DNA from: Pseudomonadota bacterium | GTDB lineage: Bacteria > Pseudomonadota > Alphaproteobacteria > Caulobacterales > Caulobacteraceae | Direction: 5' to 3' | NCBI GenBank assembly: GCA_023451375.1 | Contig: JAEXZS010000067.1 | Location: forward strand, 1 to 8,099 | DNA length: 8,099 nucleotides | In this document: in pieces, positions 1-6,585 of the stretch | How the letters are laid out: every line of letters starts with the position of its first letter | Position numbering within the stretch: the first letter of the stretch is position 1 | Notes under the pieces: model-generated | The model's database searches: none | Seen by the model: only the letters and a program-made list of their open reading frames with translations | What the model was told of the DNA's origin: nothing | Program-made: the position numbers and the translations under genes

Positions 1-69
1 CACGCCGCGAACGGGTTGCCCCTGAACCCTTCCTTCACATCGTCCGGGCCACAGGGTCGAGGTGGATAA
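1..69 (+). CDS. Possible C-terminal tail of an upstream gene (partial)
   Basis: Frame 1 is open from the window edge and ends at a TAA at 67-69, encoding 22 residues that begin HAANGLPLNPSF and end GPQGRGG. A short tail rich in Gly, Pro and Ser is plausible as the disordered end of a protein, and the stop falls 23 nt before the preferred start of the next gene, a normal spacing within an operon. Nothing identifies the protein. The alternative is that this is non-coding leader, or that the following gene, whose frame is also open to the window edge, begins further upstream. Confidence 0.3.
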   Translation, partial: HAANGLPLNPSFTSSGPQGRGG

Positions 70-92
70 GCTTGAGCGTGAGGGACAACGGC

Positions 93-1547
93 GTGGCGAA
101 GATGAAGGTGACCGTGCTCACCGGGCCGCAGGGCAGCGGCAAGAGCACGGTGATGCGGGAGCAGGCCATCGCCCAGCCCGGCCTCTACCTGTTCGCCGCC
201 CCGACCCACGAACTGATCGACGAGCAGACTGCCGCCTTCAAGGCAGAAAAGCGCGGCCTGAAGCTGTGGCCCGTCCATTCCAAAACAGGCGGCAAGGGCA
301 AGGTCGAGGAGCGGCTTGAACACGCGCGTTCGGAGATCGTCCGCGAAGGCCACCGTCACGCCGTGATCCTGACGACGCACGACGCGATGATGGGCAGCGA
401 TCTGTCCCTCTTCGCAGGATGGCATGCTCGGATCGACGAGGCGCCCGCTGCGGTTCAGGCTGGCTCGTTTAACATCAGCGAGGTTCGTGCGGCTTTGAAG
501 GAGCGGTTCGCTCTGCACACCAAGCCCGGCCACGACTGGGCATCACTGACCCTGAACGGGAACAAGCCAAGCTGGAAGCGGCTTCAGGGGAGCCTCGCCG
601 CAAGCGATCTCGTCGAGTTCTACAAACAGGCCGCCAACCCGGCACGGGTCTTTGTGCGAACCCCGAACTGGGATGCGCTCGACGACATCGACTGGTTCTC
701 GATGTGGACGCCGCTGGAACTCGCCGGTTTCGCTTCTGTGCATATCGCCGGGTCCAGCTACACCCGCAGTGTGGGCTACCTCGGAGCACAGGCTCTCTAT
801 GAAGACCTGTTGGAATTCGATGAGCGCGAGGTGCCGGTCGTCCGCAAAGGTCAGCCGTCGATCAGCATCCATTACTTCACCGAAGGGCATCGCGGCTCGA
901 CGGCCTTCTGGGGGAAGTCCGAAGGGCGGCTTCAGATCAAACACGTCTGCGACTATCTGGCGAAGACGTTGCCCAAGGCGTCGTTCTGGTCGGGCAACAC
1001 AGTGGTCCAGCATCTCATGGAGCACCGGATCAAAGGCGAACTCATCGCGGCGAGCGCGGCCGGTCTGAACAAGCACCGCAGGAAACAGCAATGCGCCATC
1101 ATCTTCAGCGGCAAGGCGACGAAGGCCGACCGGGGCATGATGAAGGTCTTTGGCCTGACCGACGACCACATCGAGCGCGCCCGCGAGGACGAATTAATCC
1201 GACAGTTCGCCATGCGCGGCGCCATCCGCGATCCGACCTTCGACGACGCCTATGACATCTACGTCTACGAGAAGGTTCAGGCCGAACGGCTGAAGGAGCA
1301 CTTCGAGGAATTGCACTTCGACACCGTTGAACTGATCCCGGTAACGGACGCGGGGCTGATGACGGTGCGCCGGAAGTCAGATGGTCCTACGGAACAGGAA
1401 AAGGCGGCGAAGAAGGCCGACGTGAACAAGAAGGCGGCGGATCGACAGCGCGCGAAACGTGCAGCGGATGCGAAGGCCGCCGGGCGTGAGGTCGGTCAGC
1501 CGGGTAACCCAAATCTGAGGGCTAAGTCCAAGGATCGCACCAAATGA
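93..1547 (+). CDS. SF2-helicase-like P-loop ATPase
   Basis: This is probably an ATP-driven DNA or RNA translocase. With the GTG start at 93 it has 484 residues. Visible motifs are a Walker A GPQGSGKST at about residues 11-19, a motif-Ia-like stretch FAAPTHELIDEQ at about 34-45, a TTHDAM segment at about 94-99, a Walker B IDEAP at about 114-118 (a DEAD-box variant), a GLN at about 324-326 resembling motif V, and QFAMRGAIR at about 371-379 resembling the arginine-finger motif VI. The last 50 residues are rich in Lys, Ala and Arg, as in a nucleic-acid-binding tail. I chose GTG 93 because GAGGGA lies 7 nt upstream. ATG 102 (MKVTVLTG) and TTG 72 are in frame, and the frame is open to the window edge. 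Its stop overlaps the next start as ATGA, implying translational coupling to the glycosylase-like gene. Helicase superfamily membership is inferred from motif order; the exact family is not recognised. Confidence 0.8.
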   Translation: MAKMKVTVLTGPQGSGKSTVMREQAIAQPGLYLFAAPTHELIDEQTAAFKAEKRGLKLWPVHSKTGGKGKVEERLEHARSEIVREGHRHAVILTTHDAMMGSDLSLFAGWHARIDEAPAAVQAGSFNISEVRAALKERFALHTKPGHDWASLTLNGNKPSWKRLQGSLAASDLVEFYKQAANPARVFVRTPNWDALDDIDWFSMWTPLELAGFASVHIAGSSYTRSVGYLGAQALYEDLLEFDEREVPVVRKGQPSISIHYFTEGHRGSTAFWGKSEGRLQIKHVCDYLAKTLPKASFWSGNTVVQHLMEHRIKGELIAASAAGLNKHRRKQQCAIIFSGKATKADRGMMKVFGLTDDHIERAREDELIRQFAMRGAIRDPTFDDAYDIYVYEKVQAERLKEHFEELHFDTVELIPVTDAGLMTVRRKSDGPTEQEKAAKKADVNKKAADRQRAKRAADAKAAGREVGQPGNPNLRAKSKDRTK

Positions 1548-2161
1548 ACAAGCCGCGCTCCATGCGCTCGCCGGATGTTCGGGCGGCCAGACGCGCCATG
1601 CTCGACCTGCCCCATATCAAACCGCTGTCTGACTTCGCGGCTGATCTGCGTGTCCGACACGGCGTCGAAGTGCCCGAGTTCGATCCACTCGACGGGGGGG
1701 TCAACGCACGCGTCCTGTTCCTGTTCGAAAAGCCGGGGCCGATGACTTCCGATCTCAAAGCAGGACGGGTCGGATCGGGATTCATCAGCCGGGACAATGA
1801 CGATCCCTCCGCTGAAGCCACGTTCAACTTCATGGCCGACGCTGGAATCCCACGGGAGGATACCGTGACGTGGAATGTCATTCCCGGCTGGAACGGCACC
1901 CGGAAGATCACCGGGACGGAACTTCGCCAAGGCGTAGCGGAGGCTCGCAATCTGCTCGCTCTTCTGCCTCGCGCCCGAACGGTCGTGCTCGTAGGAAGGA
2001 AGGCGGCAAGGGCTTACGCATTGTTTGAAGATGCGGGGTTTTCCGTCTTCGAGTCGCGCCATCCTTCGCCGCTCGTTAGGGCACGGCGGCCAGATGAGTG
2101 GGCAGGTATCCCTCAACGATGGGCTGAAGCCTACGCCTCCGTCATCGCCCAATCTGGTTGA
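1544..2161 (+). CDS. Uracil-DNA glycosylase superfamily protein
   Basis: This 205-aa protein has the layout of the uracil-DNA-glycosylase fold. Near residues 57-66 is VLFLFEKPGP, corresponding to the motif that normally reads G-x-x-P-G. At 109-116 is TWNVIPGW, whose Asn sits where family members contact the base. VLVGRKAAR follows at 148-156, and SRHPSPL at 171-177 matches the conserved HPSP motif that inserts into the DNA. The usual role of the family is excision of uracil or other damaged bases, but divergent members can have other functions. The motif-1 context (FEKPGP instead of GExPGxxE/D) is atypical, so substrate and activity are uncertain. The ATG overlaps the helicase stop by 4 bp, and AAGGA at 1530-1534 lies 9 nt upstream. 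The coupling suggests both products are made together and act on the same DNA. Confidence 0.8.
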   Translation: MNKPRSMRSPDVRAARRAMLDLPHIKPLSDFAADLRVRHGVEVPEFDPLDGGVNARVLFLFEKPGPMTSDLKAGRVGSGFISRDNDDPSAEATFNFMADAGIPREDTVTWNVIPGWNGTRKITGTELRQGVAEARNLLALLPRARTVVLVGRKAARAYALFEDAGFSVFESRHPSPLVRARRPDEWAGIPQRWAEAYASVIAQSG

Positions 2162-2203
2162 CGGGTTCGGCTTCCATGAGACGCTCGAACCTCCACAGCA
2201 AAT

Positions 2204-2208
2204 GGAGG
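2204..2208 (+). promoter_or_regulatory. Ribosome binding site deciding a TTG start
   Basis: GGAGG lies 4 nt before a TTG at 2213. No in-frame ATG or GTG lies nearby, so this site is the main support for starting the 123-aa protein at TTG. Confidence 0.6.
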
Positions 2209-2212
2209 TCGC

Positions 2213-2584
2213 TTGTCGCCGCACGAACAATCGTTGCGATGCCTCGCCGTCCGCGTCGTTCTCGACGCGGGCGAGATCGACGGCATCGAACTGGAAACTT
2301 TCCTGAATGAGGTCGCTGGACCACATCAGTGGCTGAGCACGACCGAATGGCTGTTCGTCGATCCGCCCTCAGAGGCGGGCGACTGGCCGACCGTGCCGGT
2401 CGTAATGCCCGAAGAGGTCGCGGTTCGTGCGATCCTCGAAGACCTTACCGGTGATCCGCCACGCATCCTGTTCGACCATCAGACCACGCCCGCCGAGCGG
2501 CGGAAATGGCGCTGGGTTGCGTTTCAGGTTGCTCCCAATCAGCAAGGACAAGGCCGCTTCCCTTGGGAGCGTCTTGATGCGTGA
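2213..2584 (+). CDS. Hypothetical protein, 123 aa, TTG start
   Basis: The function is not recognised. The protein is acidic in its first two thirds (for example LDAGEIDGIELETFLNEV near residues 17-34) and rich in Trp and Pro, with no membrane segment, signal peptide or Cys/His metal motif. The C-terminal half contains PAERRKWRWVAFQVAPN at about 93-109, the part most likely to be structured or conserved. It starts 51 nt after the glycosylase-like gene at a TTG with GGAGG in front. It ends overlapping the next gene by 8 bp (ATG at 2577, TGA at 2582-2584), so it belongs to the same transcription unit. The 8-bp overlap, compact spacing and lack of a competing frame make it a credible gene. Confidence 0.65.
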   Translation: MSPHEQSLRCLAVRVVLDAGEIDGIELETFLNEVAGPHQWLSTTEWLFVDPPSEAGDWPTVPVVMPEEVAVRAILEDLTGDPPRILFDHQTTPAERRKWRWVAFQVAPNQQGQGRFPWERLDA

Positions 2585-3572
2585 GGGAGGACTGCTCGGC
2601 TGGGCGACGGACGCGCTGGTGAGGCTCGACGATGAGACGCCCGGCGTGCTGTCTCGCGTCCTCACAGCAAGCCCGCCGCGACGACAGGCGATCTTTGCTG
2701 CGCTGGCTGCGCGGGGGGAAAAGGCGGGTGTTTTCGGCGTCGAGGACGAAAGCCTGATCCCGATCACCTTCGCAGAGGTTATCCGCCACGGTCGCGCAGC
2801 GGACATCCTGCGCTGTGCCTTCGGCGATGTTCCGCAGGGCTTCCCCGGCCTCTTGGCTCAGATCGGTGAACGGCCGCTGCCTCGGGTCAAAGACTATTTG
2901 GTCCTCCACGGGCTGCTGATCAGCGACGATCCGCGCGGCGCCGACGCCCTGCGGACTTCCGGGCGGATCACCTGCCGGAAGCTGGAGGTGCTGACTGCGC
3001 TGGACCCTCGCTGGCGTCATGCCAACACGTTGGATCGCATCGATACGCATTCGGAGGCCATGGCGTTTAACTCCGCTGTGGCCTTCATTCAGTCGGTGAA
3101 CTCCAAAGCGACCAACGAGGTGGTAGCCAACGCTATCGCCCTCATGCGGCCGACGTCATCGCTGCCCAAGCTCCTCGACCGCCTGTTGCGCCGAGCCGAC
3201 CGTCTGCCACCTCACCCCTTGTCCGATGGTGACAACGAACTCCGACCACTCGCCTCGATGCGCGACCTGCTGGAAGCTGGCCGGAAATACCGGAACTGCC
3301 TCGCTCACCGTCTGGCCGACGTGGCGGCGGGAAAGATGGCCATAGGTGAGTTTCGCGGAGAATGCCTCGTGGAGTTCCGGCCCCTGACCCAAGGGACGGG
3401 CTGGCTGCTGCGCGACGTCCACATCGAGCGCAATAGTCCTGTCCCGCTGGCCTTAATCGGAGAGGTGGAGGCCAAGTGCGACGCTCTCGGCATTCCCCGC
3501 ATCGAGGAGACGGGCGGCGGCGACGGTTGGAAGAGCTACCGCCGGTTCACGCACGAGTTGGAGTGGGGGTGA
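2577..3572 (+). CDS. Hypothetical protein with weak PcfJ-like segment
   Basis: This 331-aa protein is of unrecognised family. The same frame is open back to an ATG at 2427, but that would overlap most of the preceding gene. ATG 2577 has GGGAG at 2565-2569 with 7-nt spacing and gives an 8-bp overlap, so I prefer it. The N-terminal two thirds look all-helical, with Leu/Ala/Arg-rich stretches and no membrane segment. Residues about 231-267 (AGRKYRNCLAHR, then a Gly-Lys turn, then GECLVEFRPL) recall the NC-x-x-x-Y...G...E-x-x-V-E-F arrangement of PcfJ-like proteins, which occur on conjugative plasmids and integrated elements. That likeness is weak and is inference only. It is the last gene of the helicase/glycosylase cassette. 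Confidence 0.7.
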   Translation: MREGGLLGWATDALVRLDDETPGVLSRVLTASPPRRQAIFAALAARGEKAGVFGVEDESLIPITFAEVIRHGRAADILRCAFGDVPQGFPGLLAQIGERPLPRVKDYLVLHGLLISDDPRGADALRTSGRITCRKLEVLTALDPRWRHANTLDRIDTHSEAMAFNSAVAFIQSVNSKATNEVVANAIALMRPTSSLPKLLDRLLRRADRLPPHPLSDGDNELRPLASMRDLLEAGRKYRNCLAHRLADVAAGKMAIGEFRGECLVEFRPLTQGTGWLLRDVHIERNSPVPLALIGEVEAKCDALGIPRIEETGGGDGWKSYRRFTHELEWG

Positions 3573-3630
3573 TTGGGGGTAGCTGAAGTCGGTTCCCTTT
3601 TCGGCGCCCCCTCGGCATGGTGCTCACGAC

Positions 3631-5433
3631 ATGCCTTCGTCGATTCACACAAACCGGTCAGCACTTCAGGCCGTTCAAGCCGTGAACTCGGCGGGCCGCG
3701 ACCTCAAGGCCGCGCACAACCGAATTTCTACCGGCTTCAAAGTCGGCGGCGCGAAGGACAACGGCGCAATTTTCGCCGTTGCTTCCGCGATGCGGGCTGA
3801 GTCTGGCGGTTGGGGCGTTGTGGCGACGGGACTGAATCGCGTCCAATCCATTACCGACGTCGCCCTGATGGGCGCAGAGCGCATCAGCGAACTGCTTGGA
3901 GAACTCCAGCAGCACGCCGTAGCCCTCAACGACTCGCTTTCCGCCACCGCCCGGCAAACGGTGATCGATCAGATGACCGGGATGATCGCTGAGATCGACA
4001 GGATCGCTCGCTCGACCGAGTTCGACGGGATCAACCTCTTAACCGGCAGGCCGACCACGGTCACGACCACGACCACCACCTATGGGTTGCCCCCGTCCAC
4101 GCTTTCACAGCCCGCCTTTCCGCAAATGGCCGCTCTGCCGCCGGGGTCATTCTCCTCGACGACAAGCTCCGTGACATACTCGCTCCCGGTTTCACCACTC
4201 ACACCGCCAACCTTCGACGCGGCGGTCGCATCGATCTCTGGCTCGAACAGTCAAACGGTCGTCGCGGATGCCGGAGCTACGGCCGGGCGCGTGAGTCTGC
4301 TGCTCGATGCTTATGGTGCGCCTGACGTCGTGGAGATTTGGCAGAATGGCGTGCGGGTCGCAGCCTCCGGCCAGCCTTCCGCACCAAACGGCGATCCCGT
4401 CGCGGCCGGAACGGCGGTGACGGGGCCAAACATCCTAAGCTTCGACTATGATCCGGCGAAGGGGCAGGCCCTCGAATTCCGGTTCAATGAAGGACTGGGC
4501 GTCACTGGCACCGCATGGACGGTGGGAGGTCTAATCCTTCAAGACCCCAGCGAACCGCCCCCAACGGCGGTCCAGACGTCCACCCCGACCGGAACTCTGC
4601 AAACGACAGCAGCTTTCGATCCGCCGTTGGCGTCCGCAAACCCCGAGCAGGTCGCCGTCGCCTTGGATGAGAAGCCGAGCGGCGTAGCGACTTCTTATGG
4701 CTTTTCGGCTGGCGCCGTAGCCGGTCGCATCGACATGGTGTTCGACGCCTTCGACATCCCTGACACAGTTGAAGTCTGGCAGGGCGGCGCCCGTATCGCC
4801 GCTTCAGGACGGACCTACACTCCCGGCGGCGCGGCCGTTGGTTCGGGCGTGCCGGTCACGGGTCAGAACGTCATCTCGTTCGACTACGATCCAGCCAAGG
4901 GAGCGTTAGATGTGCGCTTCAACGACGCTGGCGCCGACAGCGACAGCGGGTGGGTCGTAGGAGCCATATCGCTCAGTCCGCTCGGCTCGCCCGTGACGAC
5001 GGCGAGCGCGGTTGTCTCGTCCTTCCAATCGGCGGGATTCGGTCCGCTCAATCTTGATGTGTTCACCACGCCTTCTGGGGAGACCATGCGGGTGTCCTCG
5101 CGTGATCTCACAGCCAGCGGTCTGGGTCTCGATCCAATGGACTTCACTGACCCGAAAGTGACGCTCGGCCGAGTTAAGACCGCTCTCAATCGGGCCACGG
5201 ACTCATCCGCCTACTTCGGCAATCGCAACGTCTCCCTTGGTCGTGCTGCGCTTTTCGCCGTGAAGTCCCGTGATGCGCTGGACGCGGGCATCGGGAACCT
5301 CGTGGACGCCGACCTCGCGAAGGAATCCGCAAAACTCCGAGCGGCGCAGATCAGACAGGAGTTGGCGACACAAACGCTCTCTATCGCCAATGGCCAACCA
5401 CAGTGGCTTCTCAGCCTGTTCAGGCAGGATTGA
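3631..5433 (+). CDS. Flagellin with enlarged repeat-bearing central domain
   Basis: This 600-aa protein keeps both ends that form the flagellar filament core. Residues 1-140 hold the flagellin N-domain (SIHTNRSALQAVQAV, then NRISTGFKVGGAKDNGA, ending FDGINLLTGR). Residues about 509-600 hold the C-domain (DADLAKESAKLRAAQIRQEL and SIANGQPQWLLSLFR). Between them, about 370 residues replace the usual surface region: a Thr tract (142-150), Pro/Ser/Thr-rich linkers, and two homologous domains at about 215-305 and 361-450. Many alphaproteobacterial flagellins are only about 270-400 aa, so this is large. There is no N-terminal signal peptide, as expected for type-III export. The ATG at 3631 lacks a clear Shine-Dalgarno sequence; I chose it because the protein then begins directly with the conserved motif. 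The gene starts 58 bp after the cassette and ends 1 bp before a convergent XRE gene. No chaperone, FlaF/FlbT or other flagellar gene is visible. Confidence 0.93.
   Translation: MPSSIHTNRSALQAVQAVNSAGRDLKAAHNRISTGFKVGGAKDNGAIFAVASAMRAESGGWGVVATGLNRVQSITDVALMGAERISELLGELQQHAVALNDSLSATARQTVIDQMTGMIAEIDRIARSTEFDGINLLTGRPTTVTTTTTTYGLPPSTLSQPAFPQMAALPPGSFSSTTSSVTYSLPVSPLTPPTFDAAVASISGSNSQTVVADAGATAGRVSLLLDAYGAPDVVEIWQNGVRVAASGQPSAPNGDPVAAGTAVTGPNILSFDYDPAKGQALEFRFNEGLGVTGTAWTVGGLILQDPSEPPPTAVQTSTPTGTLQTTAAFDPPLASANPEQVAVALDEKPSGVATSYGFSAGAVAGRIDMVFDAFDIPDTVEVWQGGARIAASGRTYTPGGAAVGSGVPVTGQNVISFDYDPAKGALDVRFNDAGADSDSGWVVGAISLSPLGSPVTTASAVVSSFQSAGFGPLNLDVFTTPSGETMRVSSRDLTASGLGLDPMDFTDPKVTLGRVKTALNRATDSSAYFGNRNVSLGRAALFAVKSRDALDAGIGNLVDADLAKESAKLRAAQIRQELATQTLSIANGQPQWLLSLFRQD
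4273..4545 (+). repeat. Intragenic domain repeat, copy 1 (flagellin 215-305)
   Basis: This encodes AGRVSLLLDAYGAPDVVEIW ... VTGPNILSFDYDPAKG ... FRFN ... GTAWTVGGLIL. It aligns with copy 2 over about 90 residues with roughly half the positions identical by eye, including PD-x-VE-x-WQ-x-G-x-R-x-AASG and SFDYDPAKG. The alternating hydrophobic pattern suggests a beta-sandwich. Confidence 0.85.
4711..4980 (+). repeat. Intragenic domain repeat, copy 2 (flagellin 361-450)
   Basis: This encodes AGRIDMVFDAFDIPDTVEVW ... VTGQNVISFDYDPAKG ... VRFN ... SGWVVGAISLSP. It is homologous to copy 1 but clearly diverged, which points to an old duplication rather than a recent slippage. A linker of about 55 residues separates the copies and itself begins with a related phrase (AAFDPPLASAN against PTFDAAVASIS). 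Confidence 0.85.
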
Positions 5434-5434
5434 G

Positions 5435-5707
5435 CTACGGTCGCATTCGGAGTTCGTGTTTGGTGGCTGTCTGCTCAAGTAGCAGCATCATCGGGGAAGC
5501 CTCCAGTGCGTCGGCCAATGCCGACACCGTTTTCAGCCGAGGATTGGCACGACCCTGCTCGATCAGGCTGACGTAGCCAGTGCTGAGACCAGCACGCTGG
5601 GCCAGCGCAGCTTGGGTCAGCCCCTGCGCCCGTCTCATACGCCGAATGTTGGCTCCGACATGGCGGCGCCATGCGACGGCATCCTCGGAAGCAACGCGAA
5701 CGGACAT
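5435..5707 (-). CDS. XRE-family HTH transcriptional regulator
   Basis: This 90-aa DNA-binding protein is essentially one helix-turn-helix domain. Residues about 17-70 hold the fold: VGANIRRMRRAQGLTQAALAQ, a turn, then the recognition helix LSTGYVSLIEQGRANPRLKTV, ending with the usual helix ALADALEASP. There is a short tail and no sensor or protease domain. The preferred start is ATG at 5705-5707 (MSVRVASEDA). The frame is open upstream, and a TTG at 5770 is a possible longer start. It lies 80 bp downstream of another XRE gene on the same strand and probably shares its transcript. Its stop is 1 bp from the flagellin stop, in convergent orientation. Regulators of this kind typically bind an operator near their own promoter; the target is unknown. 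Confidence 0.85.
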   Translation of the reverse strand: MSVRVASEDAVAWRRHVGANIRRMRRAQGLTQAALAQRAGLSTGYVSLIEQGRANPRLKTVSALADALEASPMMLLLEQTATKHELRMRP

Positions 5708-5787
5708 GAACCCCAGCGGTGAAAGCGAACCGTCATCGATGCTCTCACGGTTCTCCGACCCGTCAACCAAATCGGCCGCTGCACGGG

Positions 5788-6009
5788 TCAGTCGGTCTCG
5801 TCGTCGGGCGTAATCAGATCGACGGGCGTCGTTCCGAGTGCCTGCGCCAACTCCCATAGGGTGACGAGAGTTGGGTTTCGACGGCCCCGCTCCAGATCGC
5901 TGAGATACTGCTGCGAGAAGCCAGACCTCTCGGCGAGTTCCTCCTGCGTCAGCCCGCGCGCGATCCTGATCCGCTTGGCGTTTCGACCGACGAGCAACCG
6001 CATGTCCAT
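5788..6009 (-). CDS. XRE-family HTH transcriptional regulator, 73 aa
   Basis: This minimal Cro/C1-type repressor-like protein has its HTH at about residues 9-63: NAKRIRIARGLTQEELAERSG, then the recognition helix FSQQYLSDLERGRRNPTL, then LWELAQALG. The acidic end PDDETD is short and contains no extra domain. ATG 6007-6009 gives MDMRLLVG; the second Met, at 6001-6003, is an equally good start, since most homologous domains begin just before the LVGRN stretch. It is the first gene of a two-regulator - strand unit and faces the small + strand genes across 108 bp containing an AT-rich patch. This is the usual layout for autoregulation plus control of the divergent genes. Confidence 0.88.
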   Translation of the reverse strand: MDMRLLVGRNAKRIRIARGLTQEELAERSGFSQQYLSDLERGRRNPTLVTLWELAQALGTTPVDLITPDDETD

Positions 6010-6040
6010 AACGGCCAGCGTGGCGATCCGGCATAGCCCG

Positions 6041-6068
6041 GTTTATCAACTATTGTATGTATTTTAAC
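6041..6068. promoter_or_regulatory. AT-rich divergent promoter/operator candidate
   Basis: In the 108-bp gap between the divergent XRE gene and the small + strand genes, 28 bases contain only six G or C, a sharp contrast with the surrounding GC-rich DNA. TACAAT on the - strand (6053-6058) resembles a -10 hexamer, but I find no convincing -35 on either strand and no strong palindrome. A promoter and repressor-binding role is inferred from position and composition. Confidence 0.4.
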
Positions 6069-6117
6069 TCTCGGCGCCTAACGCTCGGGTCATCGCAGAA
6101 CAGCGGAGGCGAGCGAT

Positions 6118-6264
6118 ATGAAGACGTTTAAGGCGCAGGTCCGGGTCAATGGGTTCCCGAGGGAGGTCAGGATTCAGGCGCAGCACTTCGTGGCGGCGCG
6201 GGAACTGCTCGAAGCTCAGTATGGCAAGGGGAGCGTGGTGACCGGTCCCACGGAGGCTCGCTAA
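6118..6264 (+). CDS. Small hypothetical protein, 48 aa
   Basis: This short gene encodes a basic 48-aa protein that starts MKTFKAQVRVNGFPREVRIQ, continues through a helical AQHFVAARELLEAQYG, and ends GPTEAR. Predicted by eye, this is a beta-hairpin followed by one helix, with no membrane segment or signal peptide. It has a strong ribosome binding site, GGAGG at 6105-6109, 8 nt before the ATG. Its TAA shares one base with the next gene's ATG (TAATG), so the two are translationally coupled. No function is recognised. Small proteins of this shape occur in accessory regions, and a role with the 103-aa partner is inferred only from the coupling. Confidence 0.75.
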   Translation: MKTFKAQVRVNGFPREVRIQAQHFVAARELLEAQYGKGSVVTGPTEAR

Positions 6265-6575
6265 TGGGCTTCCTCGACAGAGTCATGCAGCGCGCTGGCG
6301 ACCGGATCATGTATGCGCTCGGCAGCGATGAAGCCGAGGGGCGGCTCCGCGCTGGCGTCGTCGCCGACAAGCTGCACAAGGACTGGGCGGTCCATCGCGG
6401 CGCGACCAATGGCCGGAAGGACTGGGCGGGCTTCGTCCGCTTCATGGACCGCCAATACGGCGTCGAACTGGACCCCGGCATCTTTGCTGCCAACACCTCC
6501 GGCGAAGACCTCGACCAGATCATCGCCCATGTTGCGGGGCAGATGCTTGCGAACGGTCAGGCTGAGTTCGCCTAA
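6264..6575 (+). CDS. Hypothetical protein, 103 aa
   Basis: This soluble, mixed-charge protein is of unrecognised family. It begins MGFLDRVMQRAGDRIMYALG, an amphipathic helix, and continues with AGVVADKLHKDW, a WAGFVRFMDRQYGVELDP segment, and a C-terminal helix DLDQIIAHVAGQML. It has no Cys motif, signal peptide or membrane span. Its start overlaps the upstream stop by one base, and GGAGG at 6252-6256 sits 7 nt in front. Both features support the ATG at 6264. It forms a two-gene unit with the 48-aa protein, probably transcribed from the region controlled by the divergent XRE regulator. A perfect inverted repeat follows 10 bp after its stop. Confidence 0.75.
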   Translation: MGFLDRVMQRAGDRIMYALGSDEAEGRLRAGVVADKLHKDWAVHRGATNGRKDWAGFVRFMDRQYGVELDPGIFAANTSGEDLDQIIAHVAGQMLANGQAEFA

Positions 6576-6585
6576 CTGCGGCAGG

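Noticed and set aside
543..1169. Long open frame on the - strand opposite the helicase-like gene
   Set aside because: It is antisense to a protein with clear helicase motifs, shows no recognisable domain, and is explained by high GC content.
2427..2576. Longer start for the 331-aa protein at ATG 2427
   Set aside because: It would overlap most of the 123-aa gene in another frame. The ATG at 2577 has a good GGGAG site and a normal 8-bp overlap.
2445..3050. Long open frame on the - strand opposite the 331-aa gene
   Set aside because: It is a GC-driven shadow frame without a ribosome binding site, motif or neighbour support.
4054..4080. Short ACC/ACG tandem-like tract
   Set aside because: It is simply the Thr-rich linker of the flagellin (residues 142-150); no evidence of phase-variable repeat units.
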